Of a stretch of 64,000 bases of DNA, positions 1-12,317 are shown one piece after another. The notes under the pieces are model-generated. The model did no database searches. It saw nothing but the letters and a program-made list of their open reading frames with translations, and was not told the origin of the DNA. This DNA comes from Fratercula arctica (Eukaryota; Chordata; Aves; Charadriiformes; Alcidae), in the NCBI GenBank assembly GCA_947846985.1, contig CANTUZ010000003.1:93772674-93836673 (forward strand). Direction: 5' to 3'. Made by a program: the position numbers and the translations under genes. How positions within the stretch are numbered: position 1 is the first letter of the stretch; each line of letters begins with the position of its first letter.

Positions 1-2005
1 TACAACCGCTGTAACCTAGACCTTTATCAAGGCAATTTATTAATTTGCAGTCTTTCAGAGAGTGCAAGAAAACAGAATTTTCAACAGAGAATATACCTGT
101 TTTCAAAGCATTTGGTTTAGGTTATCAATTAAAAATGAAAAGTGGATGCACATCACAATTATATTAGAAGAGAAAACAAAAATAAATATATAAACAAAAA
201 TAATATAAAAGTAAGTAAACAGAAACAAGGGAATTTTACCATCAGGTTAAATATTTGCCTTTAAAATAATGATAGTGAAGCATCCAACAACCTTCCATCT
301 GCTGAGACCAAGACTAAAAACTAGTTTAAAAAAACCCTCACAAAGCATGTATTTCTCAAAATAGGCTACAAAATATACACGTTTAGTTGAAATAAACTCA
401 CACGAATGCCCATCAATCTAGTATATTTGTATCTGTGTAGCTGCTATTTTGAATAAATAACAGAAGAGTCACAGCTCAACAAGATGGCATACTGTACTTC
501 TGTGAAAAGTGATGTGCTATATTTATATTAAGTAATATATAAATATATTATTTTACAGCATTTTTTATTGTAAATTATCATAAATATATTACTTGAAACA
601 TGTGTTGTCTAATACAAAATTAATACGAATAAAGTGAATGTAGTAAGTGGTTCTTATATGAAAACATCTCTGAAAACATGACTTTATTAAAGCAACATCC
701 CAGTTTAAAAATGAGAGACTCTAACATAAGCTTCAAGTAGGACAAACTGTTCTTAGACTAGGAATAATCCATAACAGATTGAACATTCTAAAAAAAAAAA
801 ATTGCAAATGCACAACACTAATTATCTTACAGATATAATATGAGAAACTCTAAGATATGTATTAAAAAGGAGGAAAGATTGAAATAGATTGCTTGCTATA
901 AAATTAAAACTAAATTATTCCAACAGGAAAAAATGTATAGGTTCAGATTATGAGTCATTCAAAAGAATTTGGAGATATATTTAATTATTTTCTCCAGGTA
1001 CATTTATAGCTGAGCCCAAAAGCTTGCAGCATACTTCCGGAACAAAACCACTAAAGCTTAAAGTTGCAGATGTAGATGCTTCATGTATCTGCAGTGTTAG
1101 AGAAGATGGGTATTGCAAAATGGTATTTGTACCCAGGAAATATAAACTGCTTTGAATAGACTTTAGGTTTAGTAAGACATCCACAGGTAAATGTCAGAAT
1201 GGTTAGTGTTCTTTACCTGAAAAGTACCATGTTTCAGGTTGAAGGAGAAATATAACTGTGTGGTGTGGGGTTGTGGTTTTTTTCCTACTGGGATTGAAAA
1301 GAGAAATAAAATTATGCTTGGGAGCAGTCACGTTTTACTGAGGAAAGCTAACTTCCAAATAACAGTCAATAAATTGTTTGTGACTATCTGTATCTCTAGT
1401 AGGACACAAAGGAGTCTATTTCAAAGGTGAAAAATGAGAAACAGCTATTGTCATTTTGATGAAGTCTACAATGTCATGTCTGTTCCTGGAAAGCTTGTCA
1501 TACCTACTGAATTTTTAACTCTGTACTGATACAGAAATATTAAAGGATTAATTTTAATAAAGACTAGATGAGTGAAAGCGAATGTAAGAGATCATAGAAG
1601 GACAATTTTGTAAACACTAGATTCAATGAGAAAGGCAAACATTTGCCTTTGGTACTCAAATAACTAAAGGCTAAGAAAAGCCTTTGACTGTAGAACAGGA
1701 CTCTCTGAAAAAACTTCTGTGAGATTTCACTGATAGTTTGAAAACTATTGAAAACTACTGATGTGATCTTTGGGCCAAAGTAAAGTTACAGTGGAATCCA
1801 CCTATGTTGAAACTGCTGAACAAATATGTCTTTCTCCCCATCATTTCTGTTAGAATGTGCAAAACAATTGGAAAATGAAAGGGATATAATGGGTTAGCAT
1901 AATAAGGATACAAAATAAACAATAAGGACCCCCCTTTTTTTTTTTTTTTTTATGGAAGAGGACATGATGGATGCATGCTCAAGATTTCATCTGATTTTTA
2001 ATTAA
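1..2005. other. AT-rich non-coding stretch
   Basis: No gene or recognisable transposon was seen. The stretch is very AT-rich with many short A and T runs, the longest being a 17-T run at 1935-1951 that follows six C. The two small open frames here (981-1184 minus, 1239-1430 plus) have no recognisable motif and are the length expected by chance. Confidence 0.7.
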
Positions 2006-2492
2006 CTCTTTTTCTTTTTCCCTTCCCTTCCCTTCCCTTCCCTTCCCTTCCCTTCCCTTCCCTTCCCTTCCCTTCCCTTCCCTTCCCTTCCCTTCCCTTC
2101 CCTTCCCTTTCCCTTCCCTTTCCCTTCCCTTCCCTTTCCCTTCCCTTCCCTTTCCCTTCCTTTCCCTTCCCTTTCCCTTCCCTTTCCCTTCCCTTTCCCT
2201 TTCCCTTTCCCTTTCCCTTTCCCTTTCCCTTTCCCTTCCCTTCCCTTTCCCTTTCCCTTCCTTCCCTTTCCCTTTCCCTTTCCCTTCCCTTCCCTTCCCT
2301 TTCCCTTCCTTCCCTTTCCCTTCCTTCCCTTTCCCTTCCCTTCCCTTCCCTTCCCTTCCCTTCCCTTTCCTTTCCTTTCCTTTCCTTTCCTTTCCTTTCC
2401 TTTCCTTTCCTTTCCTTTCCTTTCCTTTCCTTTCCTTTCCTTTCCTTTCCTTTCCTTTCCTTTCCTTTCCTTTCCTTTCCTTTCCTTTTCCT
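2006..2492. repeat. 487-bp polypyrimidine microsatellite, (CCCTT)n / (CCCTTT)n / (CCTTT)n
   Basis: Every base from 2006 to 2492 on the plus strand is C or T. The array is in blocks: nearly pure CCCTT pentamers to about 2108, a mixed zone of CCCTT and CCCTTT units (a run of CCCTTT hexamers around 2190-2235), a short return to CCCTT, then almost pure CCTTT from about 2363 to the end. The purine strand is therefore GGGAA/GGGAAA/GGAAA and can be read as long Lys-Glu-Gly open frames in two frames, which are artefacts. Such tracts can form triplex H-DNA, and the GGG runs spaced by two or three A could form G-quadruplexes. Length in the living genome is probably variable and may be misassembled. Confidence 0.97.
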
Positions 2493-4108
2493 ACCAAATC
2501 CCCCAACCTGCTGGCACCAAAATGCCTCTGGGTACAAAACCATGCAGCAAATGATACTCAAATGTTTATCATGGCTGCTTTATTTCTTTTTTTTTTTTTT
2601 TTTTTCTTATGGAAGCTCCAAAGGATAAGATCTGTTACAGATATTTGTTAGGGAAGTAATGTAGCCCAAAAGGAATGGAATTGAATACATTTCAGTCCAC
2701 TAAGGATATCCACCATAGAGATGAATCAGAAAGCATAATGGTAATTAAACTCTCTGTATTGGCTACAGAAGGAAATGATACTAGTTTCTTAAAATTTGAT
2801 GTTATGAATAAATAAAAGATTATTCAATAAATCCTTGCACTGCATATGAGATAACTTTGTGTCAGAAAGCAGAATAATTACCTGAAATTAAAGGGAGAGC
2901 AGGTTAAAATCTGATCTGAAGAGAACTTGCTTGTAAGTGATCTAGAAGAAACAAATCAGCAAATACTACAGAAAAATGAAATAAGAAGTTTCAGAAATTT
3001 GAAAACTTACAAAAGTATGCTGACATGGAAGAAAGATAATGAGAAACTAAATGGTGCATTAGAACCTCTTAATGATATGTAAATAAAGAGAAAGAAAAGA
3101 TTAAGAAAGAGTAACACAGCTGGGGGGGGAAGACTAAAAAGTCTTACAAAAGCCAAAAACATAAAAAACAATGAAAGGCAAAAATGCACAATACAATGGT
3201 AAAGTAAAAAGTCAGTACTAAGTAGACAGGCAGCATTTTGGCAGAAAAGAACTGAGTGTTTCAATGGACTGCAAACTTACTCTAAATTAGCAGTGTTATT
3301 TATGCTTCCGCCCAAATAAATCAGGAATAATTCCTTTATAGGGGAAAAATCTGCAGTGCATTACAAAAGTGCATAATGGTACTATTGCAGCTGTGATAAT
3401 CTAAATTATATTCATGGGGCTAATAAAACATCTTACCTTTCCCTACAACCTCTGCTTCATTAAGCGGAATAATGCATGTAAGACATACAGGGTAATTATG
3501 ATGCTTTGTTTGGCATGGGAGACATCTGGCATAATGCCTCTAGGATTGGGCAGTGGACTTGAAAAAAAAAAAAAAAGACTAATAGGAGAGAGTTTAGAGG
3601 ACAGCAATACAAATTATTAGGGATGTGAAAGAAAAACATCAAGGGAATGAAGAAACTGAGGCAGCATAGTGATCCTGGGCTTGGAATATTAAATAAAATG
3701 CAAAGGAAAAGAGGGAGTGGTAAGTATACTTCATGTCTACTAATTGTAGAACAAGAAATAATAAGCTTATTTTGCAACAAAAGTAATTAATTATTTTGTT
3801 TCAATATTAACATGAATTTATCAAGTAACTAGACGACTATCTTGGGAGATTGTAGGGTCTCAAAGCTAAGAGATTTTTCAGGATAGGAGTCAGAGGTGGG
3901 ATAATGGATCTTCAAGCTAAGTTGTCATGCATCACAGGAAATGACAGCATTTTCCTTGGAGCACGACGGTTCGTTAGGAATCCTGTGGGTTTGTGATGTG
4001 TCTCTGTTGTCACAGTGTAATTCTGGAAAGCTCCTGTGGTTGCCATAGTTTCAGACAGCTGACTTAGCACCCGTGTCAACCGTTCACAGCTTCTGCTGGC
4101 TGTGCAGT
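2493..4108. other. AT-rich non-coding stretch
   Basis: No gene was recognised. It contains a 19-T run at 2587-2605, a G run near 3122 and an A run near 3560. The open frames here (3007-3264 minus, 3496-3780 minus, 3912-4175 minus) show no conserved domain; the first two are hydrophobic only because they read purine-rich DNA backwards. Confidence 0.65.
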
Positions 4109-4560
4109 TTTGGTGGGTTAACTGTGGCTGGCTACCAGATGCCTCCCTAGCTGCTCTCTCACTCCCCCTCCTCAAACAGGACAGGAGGAGAAAATGACAT
4201 GGAAAAGCTCCTGGGCCAACATAAAGACAGAGAGATCACTTACCAATTACTGTCATGGGCAAAGACTAGTTGACTTGGGGAAAATTAATTTATTGCCGAT
4301 TCAAATACATTTCAATGATGAGAAACAGACAAAAACCTAAACACCTTCTTCCCAGCCCGCTCTTTCCAGGCTCAACTGCACTCTCATTGCTGACTCCTCC
4401 CTCCACGATGTGGCACAGGAGAATGGGAGTTGTGATCAGTTCATAATAGCTCCTCTTTGCTACTTCTTCCTCATTCTTTTCCCCTGCTCCAGCATGGACT
4501 CTCCACCCCACCCCACCCCACCCCACCACTGCCAGCACGGACAGTCCTGGACGGTAATAA
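4109..4560 (-). mobile_element. Partial avian endogenous retrovirus LTR (5' part missing)
   Basis: On the plus strand it opens with TTTGGTGGGTTAAC followed by a CTGGCTACCAGATGCC segment, matching the reverse complement of the end of a common avian ERV LTR type (canonical TGTGGTGGGTTGACC). Reading on the minus strand, an AATAAATTAATTTTCCCC stretch near 4282-4300 fits the poly(A) signal region, followed by the U5 part with TTTTCTCC. The plus-strand match runs through CAGGCTCAACTGCACTC and the CCCCTGCTCCAGCATGGA segment, then fades after a CCCCA repeat at about 4504-4527. The far end (upstream U3) is not recognisable, so this is a truncated or heavily diverged LTR. No internal viral sequence was seen and no target duplication can be paired. 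Confidence 0.7.
4504..4527. repeat. (CCCCA)n microsatellite
   Basis: A short array of four to five CCCCA units inside the degraded end of the LTR fragment; the minus strand reads TGGGG, a possible G-quadruplex run. Confidence 0.9.
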
Positions 4561-7500
4561 TTGTCAGTTTTGTAGTATCTTAACAACAGTATAGCTGCAG
4601 GTCATCAGTAACGTATATCAATCTACAACAACAAAGGCCAAATTAGAGTGTCAGTCCCTCTTGGAGAGGAACGAGAGTTGATTGATTTGTGGTGGGGGGA
4701 TAGGGACTCTAAGTTACAACTGTAGAGGTACGTCTCTGTAAGTTTTGTTGCTGTGCCTCTAAAGAGTTAATTAATACCACTGAAACATTTCCTTTTGTCA
4801 ATGTATTAACTACATTTGTTCTCATCGCATATCTGTCCAGTTCTCCAAGGGCTGTTCAGCAAATCTATGCCCTCCATCAGAACAGTCTCTCAGTCAGATA
4901 AAATCAGATAATCCAGACATCAGATAAAACTTTTAACTTAAATTATTGATCTGTTTTATGCAATCATAGACAATGAAACCAAAGGTTATTTTCTGTTGGA
5001 CAGGTATGGAAATTTAGGAAAATGTTTCAGATGTTTAGGGAAACAAACTTTGGATTTTTCACCAGAACAGTTCAGTTCCTGATTGTGATATTCCTGCAAG
5101 ATCTGTGTCAGGTTTTCAGGTAAAGAACATTACTTTCTGAAAACTTTGGTGTTGTAGATGATTTAGTAATTTCAATTGAATTATTATTGCCCATGTTGTT
5201 TTCTGCTGTACACATATGTGCATGTCCATATGAGGAACTATATCATCCCTATGTGTACATAAATCACAAATAACTCTTCTTCTATCTGACTTCCCCTATA
5301 ATTATACAAAATTTAAGTTTGAGAAAAAGTTTAGACCTTCACTGAGACACAAAGGGGACTAAGCCTGCCAGAAGTCCTATGCTAAAATCATAACACATTC
5401 TGAATTTATTCTTTCTACATTTTAAGATTTTGGATCAATTTTTCTTGTGTAAAGCCAATGCTGCAGTGTTTTTTGAGTCAGGTAAAACATGGAGTAGAAT
5501 TTGTTATTTGATGATCATTAACAAAAGACAGAAGACTTTCTAAATTACATTTTAAGACTGGATTTCACGTTGAGGAAAATTTCAAAGCTCTCTGCATGTA
5601 AAAGTTCCTTTAGGCACGGTTTACTGCTAGGAGTGAATGATGAAACAAACGATAATATCTGAAGAGCACATCAGAACAAAGCAGAATAGACAGGTAAGTA
5701 TATGTAAGAAAATGGCAAATTTCAGGAAAGCAATCAACATCTGAAGATGGAAATACTTTTTGAAGAAGGAATGTTTATTCTGGAAATGATTTATTCTTTA
5801 ATGATACAATCTTATTACATGATGCTTTTGTTAAATACAAACTATACATACATACAGAGAGAAAACATCAGGCTAACGCTCCTGCTCTAAGAAAAAAAAG
5901 TTAAACAGTTTACTGAGCAAGAATGATGCAATAATTAGCTTAAACATCTTTAAACAAAAAGAATGATATGCTGTATATTTTTGACAATCAAAATAAGGCT
6001 TTTAAGTGTTTCCCTGTAATGTATATGTTTGTATACTGAGTAATATTTTCTATATGAAGTGTATAATTCCTGGAAACAAAAGAGAAATTAAAAATTAAGC
6101 TTAAAATTAAGCTTTCCTTTTAGCTCATTTGTTGTTTTTGTAAATGGACACAATCTTAAAAAAAAAAAGGAAATTTCTTGATCAGTTCTTTAGAACATAT
6201 AGATTTGGATTAAGTTTTGGTTTTGCTTTGGCTTCCTCCATATTCTTTTCATTTTTTGGCTAGAATATCCTTTATCTATTTGGTGTTTAGGGTACTCGAT
6301 AAATTTCTTTTATGTGGAGAATTTGTGACGTGAGAATTTCATCTATTTTAAAACCCATTCTCTTAAAAAACTTTCCTATATATTGGCACTACAGGGAGAA
6401 GTATCACTTTGGATCACAGCACCCAGCTATTAATTCTTACACTCTATTACACTGCAGATGGTTTAAGGTGAAGGTCTCAATTCTCTGCTGCAATGAGTCA
6501 CTTAGTAGGTTAAACAAACAAATCTCTATAGCAAACAGCTTCTCCGCTTCTGAAAGAACAAAAGCTTTTCCTCCTTTTTCTCTATATCAGTGTTTCAGTT
6601 TCTCATTCTAAATGCTCAACTGATAAAACATTTTACTTCATTAGTCAGTTATGTTCCTACAGAGCTCTCCTTGTATTGTTATTGCGTGATTTCACAAGTC
6701 CTTTTCTGAAGAGGCATGAACAGGGGAAGTTGCCAGGGAAGGAGTGAGAACCACCTCTATATTTAGTCTCACAGTCTCTCAGAGCTGCTTTAAACAACAG
6801 CAGATTTAGTGCCCATCGTGATGGGCGTTTTTCATCCATATTTGTCCTAGACTCACTGTGTGCTCCCTTCTTCTCAGATATGCCTGTAACGTGTGGTGCA
6901 GAGTCAGGAGCATGGCAATGGTCATGAACACATTTTACATGACTGATCCAGCTTCTCAACAATGGAAACAACTTGGAAAACACAATGTTTCTCAATGATA
7001 AAGCAGACACAACAGGTTTGGAGCAGTCTGTGTGGCTGAGTAGCTGCTTACTTTGTAAACTTTCCTGATTTGCACCCTTCGATCTACATTGCAGCTATAG
7101 GACCATCTTCAAAATTATTTTGAAAGATGACTTATGAGGTTAAAGACCAGTTAGTGATATTCCTGTTGTAGTCTGATATTCTTCCCTCATGTAGTTGCAG
7201 AAGGTGAGCAGTCAGTTAATACCTGTTGCATGTCAGAAGGGAAGTGTGGAAATGGAAAATGTTTATGAACTCAACATTTTTAAATAAAACCCAGAACTTT
7301 CTGAGATTTGTTACTATCTCCTTGTCTATAATGCAACTCTGCTTTTGTAATCTTATTTTCTAATGTTGCACAAGGATGCAGAATTATGACCCTATTAGAT
7401 AAGAATCTGAACACCTCTCTCAAGGTCAGGGGAAACTGAATGAAATTAATACCGCTGAAATAATGCTTAATATTTTTTATAAACCCTTGAATTATTTTTT

Positions 7501-8968
7501 TTTTTGTAAGGGAACAACCTTTTCAAAGTACTTTGTCATACATGCCAGCTTGTGATGGCTTCTTGGATAACAGTATATTTGATATATAGAGTATATTAAC
7601 AAGTTATATTTGTTCTTTTTTTTTTCCCAGCTTTTTTCTTTTTAAAGCTGCTTGAGAGCCGACACTGCCAGAAATGTGTGTATTATAAGCTAAGTTCCAC
7701 TTTTTTGATTAAGCAAATAGTTCCATCCATTTCACTAGCACAGTTACTGAAGGATAGCACAATGTAATGAAAGCACAAAGTTTGCGCTGATTTGTACTGT
7801 ATTTACACTTCCTATTTTGAGGAAAATTTTCTATTACTTTGAGGAGATATTGTAAGCAGTATAAATTGAAAATTAGTCATTCAGGTTATCAAACATGTCA
7901 GTCTCCCATCTTTTTCTTTGTTTTCTGGGTTCTTTTCACTTTAATTTGGCAGCACAGCTCATATTTCATTCAGTTACGGATTTAATTTAATGACAACTCA
8001 TAAGGAGTGAAAAATATTGTAATCTGAAATTTGTATTCAGGAAATATTTTATTGTCATTGAGCATAAGGAATCAAATTTATGCAAATTCTGAGCTCTTAC
8101 AGGTGAAGGGCTTAATATCAGTTGATCAAGTGCCTGTCTTTGAGGAGTTTTCTGAAGTTTCAGCTCTGAGGGTAATTCACCAATGAGCAGTTCCAAAAGT
8201 TAACATATTTAGAAACAGATTAAATTAAAAATTGGATACTGTTAATATATTTAAGAGATCGATCAATACATTATTATTGTAGTTATACAGGAGATCTGTA
8301 CATTAAAATACCTGAACCTGAGTATTTTTATTTTAATAAAATAGTAATTTCATGAGCAGCAGGAATATTGTCATGATTGACAAAGGGAACATAAGAATAA
8401 ATTAATATAATGAAGCCTGGTTTTGATTTAAACTAGGCTTGACTTGGAGGACCAGAACCTGAGCTTCAGCATATACATGCATTTTTTAAAGCCTTTATGA
8501 AGAAAAATATATGACTTTCCTTGCAACTTAATATTACATCTACCAGTCTGATGCTGGGCCCTGATAAGTAAGCAAAGAAAGAAAAAAATAGAACTGACTT
8601 TCAATGTGAAATCAGAATGAAAATACACCTGGTAGTGGTTGCATAAAACAAACAAATAAATTGGTATAATAACAAAACAAATCGAGTAACACCCTTATGA
8701 CTAGAAAAAAAGCCAGAAGTGGTAATAGCGGGGGAAGGTCATACTATGAGAGGAAAGAAGAGATGTGGACGGTATTCATGGCTGATGGGAGGCAAATGAT
8801 ATTAGTGATATAACCCAGTAAGGCTTTTTCAGTCAGTTTTTGATGAAAAGAGATATACGAATTTCCACTTAAATAGGGTAAAGTAAGTGAAGGCCATTTG
8901 CAGTGATAATATAAAATACGTAAAATAGATATCTATTCGGTATTTTTTAATATAATTTTCCTCACCTC
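4561..8968. other. Non-coding stretch, no recognised element
   Basis: About 4.4 kb of AT-rich sequence with no CR1, LTR or exon that I can recognise. Open frames at 6312-6611 (plus) and 6657-7010 (minus) reach 99 and 117 codons but show no motif, no codon pattern and no splice context that supports a gene. Short A/T runs occur near 6160, 7495 and 7615. Confidence 0.6.
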
Positions 8969-8991
8969 AACACAAAACTGTGTTTTGTGTT
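8969..8991. repeat. Perfect 10-bp inverted repeat with 3-nt loop
   Basis: AACACAAAAC at 8969-8978 pairs with GTTTTGTGTT at 8982-8991 around a TGT loop. It lies about 20 bp before the 84-bp tandem duplication. There is no T-run or gene next to it, so it is not a convincing terminator. Confidence 0.8.
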
Positions 8992-9012
8992 TTAACAAAA
9001 TTTTAACACCCC

Positions 9013-9180
9013 TAACTCCTATTAATATACTGAGGAAAGGCAGAACTTACGACCTGATAAAACAACTTTGAGAGCATGTATGTACATGAGCCTGTGTAAC
9101 TCCTATTAATATATTGAGGAAAGGTAGAACCTATGACCAGATGAAGTAACTTTGTGAGCACATATGTGCATGTGTCTGTA
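9013..9180. repeat. 84-bp tandem duplication, two copies
   Basis: Copy 1 is 9013-9096 and copy 2 is 9097-9180. Both begin TAACTCCTATTAATATA and align without gaps. By eye 15 of 84 positions differ (about 82% identity), and most differences are transitions. Because 84 is divisible by three, a minus-strand frame at 9012-9263 shows an apparent 28-residue protein repeat; I regard this as a by-product. Confidence 0.93.
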
Positions 9181-10717
9181 TAATAGGCAGAATGGACATG
9201 GAGGGAAAACAATAAAAATAGTATCTTATAAAGAAATAGTATTTCTTTACTGGCAAATAGCATCTAAAAATATTAGTTGAATGCCAGGTTGGGCTTGTCT
9301 TTCGTCCTCCTTAAACTTAAAATCAAGTCTGCCTAACATTTCTTAACCATTAATTGCAAGAAATTTCAGGTGTTATGAATGAGTAAATTGTACAAGAATT
9401 AAAGTATATTTATGGGATACTTTGCTTATTTTGGTATCAAAAATGAATACGTATTATTTCAACTTACACTACCCTCTTTTTTAATTTGTCATGAGGAAAA
9501 ACAAATATTGCACCTACAAAGCATTCCAACTCCCTCTTATTTTCATCTTGACTTCCTTTTTTTGCTCAAAGGTTCCTTACAAGTGTAAAAATCAAATCTC
9601 TTTTGCAAGAATAATATGGTGAAATACTTGAATTGCCTTTTATACAGTCAAAAATATCTAGGAACACTGAACATTTGAAAGCTTTTCTATAGAGCAAAAA
9701 GCAGAAATTTCACCTTATTTTGAGAAATACGGAGTTAGATACTCTGCATAACATATGTTCACTGGTATTTTGGCTTCTTCAAAAGCCAGAATGCCTATAA
9801 TATATTATATTTTGTTAAAAAAAAAAAAAAAAAAAAAGGTGACAGATGCAAATTACTATAAATTACTGTATAGAAAATTTGAACAGAAGGATTTTTGTTT
9901 AAGAGTTTATCTTCTATCAGAATTGAAAGGAAAGAAAGAGAGAGGGAAAGGACATGAGGAGAACTCTATGGGAGCCAGTAAGTCACTAAGCTACTGAACA
10001 AAGAACTCTAGTTCCCTTCCCTTTTAAATTTATTCCATGCATGAATTTATCACTCATGTTTGGTTTTCAGAGATATCCATTTTATTTACTAGAGATCTGG
10101 TCCACTTCACAAACCAGTACAAAATGTGCCACGCAGAAAGGCAATATTTTCTAAGTGATTTAGAATTTAACTCCTTGAAGTCTCTGAAAATCCCTTTGCT
10201 TTGTTGTCTTTTCCATAAAAGCATTTCTTGGACCTAACCAATCTCATAAGCAGCAGATTTAGGACCTGATTAGATTCCCATTAACTCTCAGCAGAATTTT
10301 GATACTTATTTCAGATGAGAGCAAGACTAGATCTGCAGTCCTGTAGTAATCATGATTTCAAGGTCTTAAGAAACACCTTGCATTGAATAGTACTGTCACC
10401 AGTGTTTCGGAGTCACCATTTCATAGTTAGCTGTTTTATTTCTTAAAAGCCAGCCTTTAAGATATACTTTAGTATTTAGACAGTAGCAATGAATTTTTAG
10501 GTAGAAAGCTGTTTCCATCAAGATTTCCTGAATTACAGATTGAAGAAGCAATTGGATCCCAAAGCACCAAATGTAGAATAGACTGGGGAGGCAAAACCCC
10601 ACAGTTTTACATTTTGGTATTTGTGTACTTATATGTTACTTTCTTAAAGCATCTGAAAATAGGACATGCATTTTTGTAATCATAAATGTTGTCTACATAT
10701 ATTTTCATAAACGTCTT
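9181..10717. other. Non-coding stretch with one long A run
   Basis: AT-rich sequence with no recognised gene or transposon. The only clear feature is the 21-A run at 9817-9837. Small open frames at 9755-9997 and 10037-10237 are without motifs. Confidence 0.65.
9817..9837. repeat. Poly(A) run, 21 A
   Basis: An uninterrupted A run. No retrotransposed gene was recognised upstream, so it is treated as a simple repeat. Confidence 0.95.
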
Positions 10718-12274
10718 AAATAGGGAAATGGTTAGCGATCTGCTACACCACCTAGACATAAAAAAGTCTATGGGTCCTCATGGGATATACCTGAGTACTG
10801 AGGGAGGTGTCAGAATTGCTCACCAAGCCACTTTCCACCATTTACCAGCAGTCCTGTCTGACCGGGAAAGACCCAGTTGACTGGAGGTTAGCAAATGTGA
10901 CACCCACGCACAGAAGAGCTGGAAGGAGGATCCGGGGAACTACAGGCCTGTCAGTCCAACCTCAGTGCTAGGGAAGGTTATGGAGCAGATCATCTTGAGT
11001 GCCATCACATGGCACATACAAGAAAACCAGGTGATCAGGTCCTGTCAGGATGGGTTTATGAAAGGCAGGTCCTGCTTGACAAACCTGATCGCCTTCTATG
11101 ATAAGGTGACCAGCTTAGTGGATGAGGGAAAGGCTGTGAATATTGATTATTCAGACTTTAGTGAAGCCTTTGACATGGTTTCCCACAGCATCCTCCTGGA
11201 GAAACTGGCTGCTCATGGCTTGAATGGGTGTACTCTTCATTGAGTAAAACACTGGCTGGGCATCCAGGCCCAAAGAGTTGTGGTGAATGGAGTTAAATCC
11301 AGTTGGTGGTTCATCACAAGTGGTGTTCCCCAGGGCTCAGTGCTGGGGTCTGTTCTCTTTAATATCTTTACCAATGATCTGGCTGAGGGGGTTGAGGGCA
11401 CCCTCAGTAAGTTTGTAGACACCACCAAGTTGGGTGAGAGTGTTGATCTACTTGAGCATAGGAAAGCTCTACAGAGGGACCTGGACAGGCTGGATAGATG
11501 GGCTGAGGCCAATGGTATGAGGTTCAATAAGGCCAAGTGCTGGGTCCTGCACTTGGGTCACAAAAGCCTCATGCAGCACTACAGGCTTGGGGAAGAGTGG
11601 CTGGAGAGCTGCCTGTCAGAAAAGTACCTGGGAGTATTTGCCAGTATCTGTCTGCATATGAGCCAGCAGTGTGCCTGGGTGGACAAGAAGGCCTATAGCA
11701 TCCTGGTATGTATCAGAAATAGTGTTTCCAGTGGGACTTAGGAAGTGATTGTCTCCCTGTACTTGGCACAGATGGGGCTGAACCTCATCTGAACTGCATC
11801 CAGTTTTGAGCCACTCACTACAAGAAAGGCACTGAGGTACTGGAGTATGTCCAAAGAAGAGTAATGAAGCTGGTGAAGGGTCTCGAGAACAAGTCTTATG
11901 AAGAGCGACTGAGGCAATCGGCATTGTTTAGTTTGGAGAAAAGGAGGCTGATGGGAGACCTTGTTGCTCTCTACAACTACTGAAAAGGTGGCTGTAGAGG
12001 GATGGGTACCAGTTTCTTCTCCCAAGTAACAACTGATAGGACAAGAGGAGGTGGCCTGAAGTTGTGCCAGAGGAGGTTTAGATTGGATATTAGGAAAAAT
12101 TTCTTTATTGAAAGGGTTATTAACAGGCTGCCCAGGAAGGTGGTTGAGGCACCATACCTGGAGGTATTTAAAACATGTGTAGATGTGGCACTTAGAGACA
12201 TAGTTCAGTGGTGGACTTGGCAGTGTTAGGTTAATGGTTGGGCTTGATGATCTTAAAAGATCTTTTCCAAACTA
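10718..12274 (+). mobile_element. CR1 non-LTR retrotransposon, 5'-truncated, type 1 3' end
   Basis: About 1.56 kb of the 3' half of CR1. It starts in the region between endonuclease and reverse transcriptase, runs through the RT and C-terminal parts of ORF2, and ends in the short 3' UTR with GGTTGGGCTTGATGATCTTA and CTTTTCCAAAC. The ATTCTRTG octamers that usually close CR1 are absent; the copy is followed instead by an A-rich AAAAC tail. No target duplication is evident, as is usual for CR1. Divergence is moderate, with stops and at least one 1-bp deletion, so this is an old inactive copy. The 28.5-kb tail belongs to the same 3'-end type. Confidence 0.95.
10721..12229 (+). pseudogene. CR1 ORF2 (reverse transcriptase) remnant
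   Basis: This codes in broken pieces for the CR1 ORF2 polyprotein, whose RT copies CR1 RNA at a nicked target. Recognisable parts are DWRLANVTP near 10880, the EQIILSAITWHIQ segment from about 10983, the motif A region with DYSDFSEAFDMVSH near 11150, and the motif B region [18 protein letters not shown] near 11325. The catalytic box reads FVDTTKLG where active copies have FADDTKLG, so the second catalytic Asp is lost. Breaks: about one base missing near 10910, an in-frame TGA at 11241-11243 at a conserved Trp, and a TAG at 11739-11741; the C-terminal part is further scrambled. The pieces from 10965 and 11280 share one frame, so the stop rather than a shift divides them. Only a fragment of the roughly 900-1000-residue full protein remains. 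Confidence 0.93.
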
Positions 12275-12317
12275 AAAAAAGAAAAAAACAAAACAAAACA
12301 AAATGAAAATCCCTTAA
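12275..12317. repeat. A-rich AAAAC tail after the CR1 copy
   Basis: A-rich sequence with repeated AAAAC units directly after the CR1 3' end. It may be a tail acquired at insertion or a later microsatellite expansion. Confidence 0.75.

Noticed and set aside
2006..2492. CRISPR-like or satellite array
   Set aside because: Units are 5-6 bp with no spacers, so this is a microsatellite.
1979..2561. Two overlapping minus-strand open frames of 175 and 187 codons rich in Lys, Glu, Gly and Arg
   Set aside because: They are the purine strand of the CCCTT/CCTTT microsatellite; repeats with few stops give long frames in several phases.
8969..8991. Hairpin as a transcription terminator
   Set aside because: No bacterial-type gene or T-tract follows it, and the genome is animal-like.
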